DNA of 64,000 bases, taken from positions 52,186,868 to 52,250,867 of the forward strand of contig NC_092225.1 of the NCBI RefSeq assembly GCF_036320965.1, in the 5' to 3' direction. This stretch comes from Panulirus ornatus (taxonomy: Eukaryota; Arthropoda; Malacostraca; Decapoda; Palinuridae). The notes under the pieces are model-generated. The model saw only the letters and a list, made by a program, of their open reading frames with translations, was not told where the DNA came from and did no database searches. Within the stretch, counting starts at the first letter, position 1; each line of letters begins with the position of its first letter. The translations under genes were made by a program, and so were the position numbers. Below, piece by piece: positions 59,162 through 64,000 of the stretch.

Positions 59162-59167
<6 letters not shown>
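59014..59167 (+). repeat. 154-bp direct repeat, copy 2
   Basis: Second copy of the 55644-55797 sequence. Its left edge (TGTTTACA) abuts the inverted LINE head (CGGGGATA), and its right edge runs into a TA tract. See copy 1 for the differences. Confidence 0.92.

Positions 59168-59233
<66 letters not shown>
59165..59233. repeat. (TA)n microsatellite
   Basis: About 68 bp of TA between the 154-bp repeat and the short LINE-derived element. Confidence 0.97.
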
Positions 59234-59234
<1 letters not shown>

Positions 59235-59236
<2 letters not shown>

Positions 59237-59474
59237 CCCTGGGGATAGGGGAGAAAGAATACTTCCCACGCATTCCCTGCGTGTCGTAGAAGGCGACTAA
59301 AAGGGGAGGGAGCGGGGGGCTGGAAATCCTCCCCTCTCGTTTTTTTTTTTAATTTTCCAAAAGAAGGAACAGAGAATTGGGCCAGGTGAGGGTATTCCCT
59401 CAAAGGCCCAGTCCTCTGTTCTTAACGCTACCTCGCTAATGCGGGAAATGGCGAACAGTTTGAAAGAAAGAAAA

Positions 59475-59475
<1 letters not shown>
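59235..59475 (+). mobile_element. Short non-autonomous LINE derivative (SINE-like), copy 2
   Basis: 241 bp, with head ATCCCTGGGGATAGGGGAG at 59235, a central T-run, and tail GCTACCTCGCTAATGCGGG then AAATGGCGAACAGTTTGAAAG. It has the same ends and nearly the same length as 12848-13087. It lies inside TA repeats: (TA)n stands immediately on both sides, so it probably inserted into a TA microsatellite. No coding capacity. Confidence 0.9.

Positions 59476-59554
<79 letters not shown>
59476..59554. repeat. (TA)n microsatellite
   Basis: About 78 bp of TA directly behind the short element. Confidence 0.97.
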
Positions 59555-59555
<1 letters not shown>

Positions 59556-59612
59556 CCCTTGGATAGGAGGGGGCGGGGAGCAGGGGGCTGAATATCTTCC
59601 CCTCCTGTATTA
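59552..59612 (+). repeat. Partial LINE/SINE 5' head
   Basis: ATCCCTTGGATAGGAGGGGG then GCAGGGGGCTGAATATCTTC and CCCTCCTGTATTA follow the head of the short element with an internal gap. It starts at the edge of the TA tract and has no tail. Confidence 0.55.
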
Positions 59613-59792
59613 CTATGGCTCACTCGTGTTCTGGAAGGTACCCAGCTTCGAGGCTGGGCTTCACGACGCAGGCGTGGAGGAAGACTTCTCTCTCTCTTCA
59701 GGCGGGAATGTCCCGTACGACGCTCCACTCTCCCGCCCACTGACCATGACACACTCTCATCGATGGAGACGTCTTGCTGGCAGTGCTACCAC

Positions 59793-59853
<61 letters not shown>

Positions 59854-60437
59854 CTAGACTGACGTCGGTCAATCCTTACGTAAACACATCGGATCCGGGC
59901 AAGAGTGGGATATGGCTGGATAAAAACATGGCACTCAAGTCTGTCCAACGTGATACGACCTTTGGACAGGATTAACGCGTAGTAGATGGTTGTCTATCAT
60001 GAATCAAATAACTCGGAAGTAAGATTTTCGTTTAATGACTGAGAAACTGTACCTCGTAGGAGACCCGAGGCGTCAGAAACAAGGTCAGAGTTAGGAACCA
60101 TGGACAGTACGTGGTCTCAGCCCACGTCCTCACTCAAGTGTCGAGTGATGTACCCCCATTAAGGATATTCTCTTACCGTTGGTTAGTTAGCAGTGAGGAG
60201 AGAGTATCAGGTGGTAAGAAGTGACGTAGTGATTACGTTCTTTCATCGTTTGTATCAAGAAGGGTTTAAACCCATGAGTCCTGACATCGTCCATAGCAGG
60301 GGGCATTTATTGAGTAAAGTTAGTAAACTGTAAACTGTATTACTCGTGGTGATCGAGTGAGAAAATACAAGGAAGAAATGATAATTAAAGACAACGAAAA
60401 ATTGCATTGAGTGGTAAAGTGAAGAGGGTGAGTTAGT
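59613..60437. other. No recognised gene; contains (TG)n 59794-59850
   Basis: Unique-looking sequence with a 57-bp TG run. No exon, RNA gene or repeat copy recognised. Confidence 0.4.
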
Positions 60438-61926
60438 GGAGTAACTAACCAAGGAAAGGAGACATGTGTGAGGAAGTACCAGGAGAGATTGAATGCAGAA
60501 TGGAAAAGGTTGGGGCAAATGACGTAAGGGGAGTGGGGAGAGGAATGGGATGTATTTAGGGAAGCAGTGATGTCTTGCGCAAAAGATGCCTGTGGCATGA
60601 GAAGCGTGGGAGGAGGGAAGATTAGAAAGGGTAGTGAGTGGTGGGATGAAAAAGTAAGATTATTAGTGAAAGAGAAGAAAGAGGCATTTGGAAGTTTTCT
60701 GCAGGGAAATAGAGCAAATGAGTGGGATATGTATAAAAGAAAGAGGCAGGAGGTCAAGAGAAAGGTGCAAGAGGAGAAAAAGAGGGCAAATGAGAGTTGG
60801 GGTGAGAGAGTATCATTAAATATTAGGGAGATAAAAAAAAAATGCTTTGGAAGGAGGTAAATAAAGTGCGTAAGACAAGAGAACAAATGGGAACATCGGT
60901 GAAGGGGGCAAATGGGGAGGTAATAACAAGTAGTGGTGAAGTAAAGTTGGAGTGAGTATATTGAAGGTTTGTTGAATGTATTTGATGGTAGAGTGGCCGA
61001 TATAAGGTGCTTTGGTCGAGGTGGTGAGCTAAGTGAGAGTTTTAGGGGGAATGATTTGGTAAACAGAGAAGAGGTAGTGAAAGGTTTACGGAGGATGAAA
61101 GCCAGCAAGGTGGCGGGTTTGGATAGTATTGCTGTGGAATTTACTAAAAAAGGGGGTGACTGTGTTGTTGACTGGTAGTGAGGATATTCAATGTATGTAT
61201 GGTTCATGGTGAAGTGCCTGAGGATTGGCGGAATGCTTGCATAGTGCCATTGTACAAAGGCAAAGGGGATAAGAGTGAGTGTTCAAATTACAGAGGTATA
61301 AGTTTGTTGAGTATTCCTGGTAAATTATATGGGAGGGTATTGATTGAGAGGGTGAAGGCATGTACAGAGCATCAGATTAGGGAAGAGCAGTGTGGTTTCA
61401 GAAGTGGTAAAGGATGTGTGGATCAGGTGTTTGCTTTGAGGAATGTATGTGAGAAATACTTAGAAAAACAGATGGATCTGTATGTAGCATTTATGGATCT
61501 GGAGAAGGCATATGATAAGAGTTGATAGAGATGCTCTGTGGAAGGTATTAAGAGCATATGGTGGGGGGGGGGGTGAAATTGCTAGAAGCAAAGTTTTTAT
61601 CGAGGATGTAAGGCACGAGTACGAGTAAGAGAGGAAAGTGACTGGTTCTCGGTGAATGTCGGTTTGCGGCAGGGATGTGTGGTGTCTCCATGGTTGTTTA
61701 ATTTGTTTATGGATGGGGTTGTTAGGGAGTTGAATGCAAAAGTTTTGGACAGAGGGGCAAGTATGCTGTCTGTTGTGGATGAGAGGGCTTGGAAAGTGAG
61801 TCAGTTGTTGGCTGATGATACAGCCCTGGTGGCTGATTCGGGTGAGAAACTGCAGAAGCTGGTGACTGAGTTTGGTAAAGTGTGTGGAAGAAGAAAGGTG
61901 AAAGTAAATGTGAATAAGAGTAAGGT
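60438..61926 (+). mobile_element. RTE-like LINE fragment, truncated at both ends
   Basis: Starts in the linker after the endonuclease (CVRKYQERLN region, about 60460), continues through RT fingers (frames 60567-60860, 60969-61178, 61178-61525) and motif B and an altered motif C (frame 61652-61960: GLRQGCVVSPWLFNLF, then QLLADDTALVADS), and stops at NVNKSKV. The FADD box reads LADD after a 3-nt loss. It has the same +1 A insertion (GATAAGAGTTG, ending YDKS) as the copy at 21797-23957. The C-terminal block and 3' UTR are missing. Confidence 0.88.
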
Positions 61927-62430
61927 GACCCAATACGTCCCATCCAAAACAGTCAATTAACAACACTCAAATGTCGACCTTCCAAACTTCTCATCGACAT
62001 ATTTCGTAAAAAGACTTTATGGCCTTCACAAATCTGTTCTTGAAACAAAAGAATAACAGAATGTATATCATTCCTGATGAGTGTTCTAAGGGGAAACATA
62101 CATGGAACATCTCCTCCCACAGTCTGTGTGCCATCATATACTTAATTTCTGATGCGTATTCTGAGGGGAAACATGCATGGAGCATCTCCTGCCACACTCT
62201 GTGTAAAATTGGAAATCTCCACCACCGACCTACAAGCCAGAGGCTTCTCCATCATGAAAATAACCCCGGGTGTTTGTGGTCTTCCTGTATGTCGTCTGAC
62301 TCCACACATCTCCCTCCTTCCCTTCACAAAACCTCAGACTACGACCTTACGACCTTCAGGTATCACGACCTGGCCTTTGTGACTAACCCAACTTTCTTAC
62401 AGCCAAAAGCAAGGGTCGAAATGGCGTGCT
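61927..62430. other. No recognised gene; contains a 75-bp tandem duplication
   Basis: Two copies of a 75-bp unit (about 62072-62146 and 62147-62221) carry the phrases CTGATG(A/C)GT(G/A)TTCT(A/G)AGGGGAAACAT and CTGTGTG/CTGTGTA. As 75 is a multiple of 3, both strands stay open and encode a 25-residue repeat (minus: LWEEMFHVCFPLEHSSG against MWQEMLHACFPSEYASE). Four or so synonymous-looking differences exist but the sample is too small to infer coding. The rest is unrecognised. Confidence 0.5.
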
Positions 62431-62766
62431 CAATGGTCGTACTGTATCCCAAGAGTCGTCCCGCCCACATCAAGGGTCGTGATGTAACCCAAGAGTAGTC
62501 CCGCCCACATCAAGGGTCGTACTGTATCCCAAAAGTCGTCCCGCCCACATCAAGGGTCGTACTGTGTCCCAAGAGTCGTCCCGCCCACATCAAGGGTCGT
62601 ACTGTGTCCCAAGAGTCGTCCCGCCCACATCAAGGGTCGTAATGTATCCCAAGAGTCGTCCCGCCCACATCAAGGGTCGTAATGTAACCCAAGAGTCGTC
62701 CCGCCCACATCAAGGGTCGTACTGTATCCCAAGAGTCGTCCCGCCCACATCAAGGGTCGTACTCAC
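62431..62766. repeat. Tandem array, 40-bp unit (about 8 copies)
   Basis: The unit is CAAGGGTCGTACTGTATCCC followed by AAGAGTCGTCCCGCCCACAT with a strict 40-bp period and few substitutions, so it is young or homogenised. Confidence 0.96.
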
Positions 62767-62805
62767 TGGGTTAATAATGTGAGATTCTTAAGTGTGAGTC
62801 TTCAC

Positions 62806-63122
62806 GTTCATAAATTACATCTATTTTGTTTGACCTCACAACTATGATCCATTTGTTTTTACTCACATTTATCATAAATTACATCTACTTTGACCTTTTC
62901 ACAACTATGATCCATTTTTCTTGACCCTCTCACAACTATGATCCATCTGTTCTTACTCACATTTATCATAAATTACATCTATTTTGTTTGACTTTCTCAC
63001 AGCTATGATCCATCTGTTCTTATTCATATTTATCATAAATTACATCTATTTTGTTTGACTTTCTCACAGCTATGATCCATCTGTTCTTATTCATATTTAT
63101 CATAAATTACATCTATTTTGAC
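62806..63122. repeat. Tandem array, about 67-bp unit (4-5 copies)
   Basis: The unit is TTTATCATAAATTACATCTA, TTTTGTTTGACTTTCTCACA and GCTATGATCCATCTGTTCTT with a short spacer. The last two copies are nearly identical; the first ones are diverged and of unequal length. Confidence 0.93.
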
Positions 63123-63571
63123 CCTCGAAGAAATATCATACTACTACTACTACTACACTTTTAATTTATAAGACAACGGACGCTAATAAATTTGTGAAAA
63201 ACAATAAATGTTATTCAAATTCCTACATTATATCAGTCAGAGATTCTGTGGGAAAGAAATGTGTCTGAAAAAAAAATCATGATACGCTAAGATGTATGAA
63301 TCTCTTTCCACAACAACAGTAAATTGTTGGTACAAATTTGATGATCTTTTGCTACTGTGTGCACAACGAGCGAGACCACAGGTAGAGCTGACACAGAGAG
63401 AACACGAGGATACTAAATTCTTATATATCATTCTTCCACACAGCTGACCCACATCCTCCCACATTTCGTGCTGGTGTCCTTTGTTAAATAACAGAGCGAA
63501 GCAAAATGCGACCCGCACGGCACGGTGTTGGTGCTGAAGCCGCTGGCAGGCCTTAGTCTGACCCACAGGTC

Positions 63572-63607
<36 letters not shown>

Positions 63608-64000
63608 TATTAATAATGATAATGATAACTAATATTATCAACAATAACGGATGAAAATAACAGACACGAAGGCACTGTACACCCAAGTGTATGGACACAG
63701 ACACGTGTTACAACAGCCAAACTACATGAACCAGTACACACACTCCTTTTTAGGCGGGCTTCGAAATGTATCCTCTTTGACTTAGGGGAGATAGAGATAG
63801 AGATACATAGATAAACAGATAGACTGGTGAGGTTAATATTACCTTTGTCCCCGTGATGAAGGCAGCGGTCAATGTGAGAAGCGAATTCACACTTCCTCCC
63901 ATCCATCAGTTCAAGGGACTCGAAGTGTTGCATTCAGTGTCACGTGTCTCGCATACCCGCACACATTAGCTCGCACCTTTACACCACATCTATAGGTCAT
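63123..64000. other. No recognised gene; contains (AAT)n near 63572-63632
   Basis: Mixed sequence with an AAT repeat and short CTA triplets near 63141. No exon or repeat copy that I can support. Confidence 0.4.

Overview
The window is eukaryotic nuclear DNA, most likely from a decapod crustacean. Exons are small and separated by kilobase introns with GT/AG borders, (TA)n and (GA)n microsatellites are long, and most of the sequence is non-LTR retrotransposon. One RTE-like LINE family, with its characteristic 3' end and GC-rich short interspersed relatives, resembles repeats I associate with decapods (a spiny lobster is my best but weak guess). Nothing bacterial, no CRISPR array and no recognisable tRNA or rRNA gene was seen.

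One host gene is recognisable. Five exons on the + strand (about 3013 to 29727) encode the C-terminal half of ataxin-10 (ATXN10), including the conserved ataxin-10 C-terminal domain and the stop codon. The N-terminal exons must lie before base 1. The introns (about 8.6 kb, 0.26 kb, 15.6 kb and 1.3 kb) are swollen by retrotransposon copies.

The dominant repeat is an RTE-like LINE of about 3.5 kb: a short 5' UTR with a self-complementary start, one ORF of about 985 codons (APE-type endonuclease, then reverse transcriptase, then a conserved C-terminal region), and a 3' UTR ending in a GC-rich module followed by A/T-rich repeats. About 20 copies or pieces lie on both strands. By eye they fall into an old group (6191-9010, 9105-9880, 30560-33640, 55887-58995), a group B with a long 3' UTR (14467-18019, 18168-19262, 21797-23957, 34728-38058, 40452-43618, and the older 23975-27755), and a group A with a shortened 3' UTR and a shared early stop (10461-11182, 13112-14431, 19312-21600, 47626-48476). 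The best preserved reading frame is 692 codons at 19497-21575 (-). Short non-autonomous elements carry the LINE's 5' head and 3' tail (12848-13087, 59235-59475, old copy 28953-29160) or only its tail (3704-4110). A decayed CR1/L2-like LINE sits at 4745-6050.

Downstream of ATXN10 (about 30.5 kb onward) there is no recognised host gene. This part holds LINE copies, two large tandem arrays of about 2.3 kb each (35/36-bp unit at 45222-47461; 38-bp unit at 49161-51521), a degenerate old tandem region (51570-52540), smaller arrays (40-bp and 67-bp units, 62431-63122), many (TA)n tracts that repeatedly abut retroelement ends, and a composite of two LINE 5' halves in inverted orientation bracketed by 154-bp direct repeats (55644-59167). 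The main biological story is the LINE with its short partners and the signatures of how copies were made: template jumping, snap-back, nesting, and insertion near TA microsatellites.
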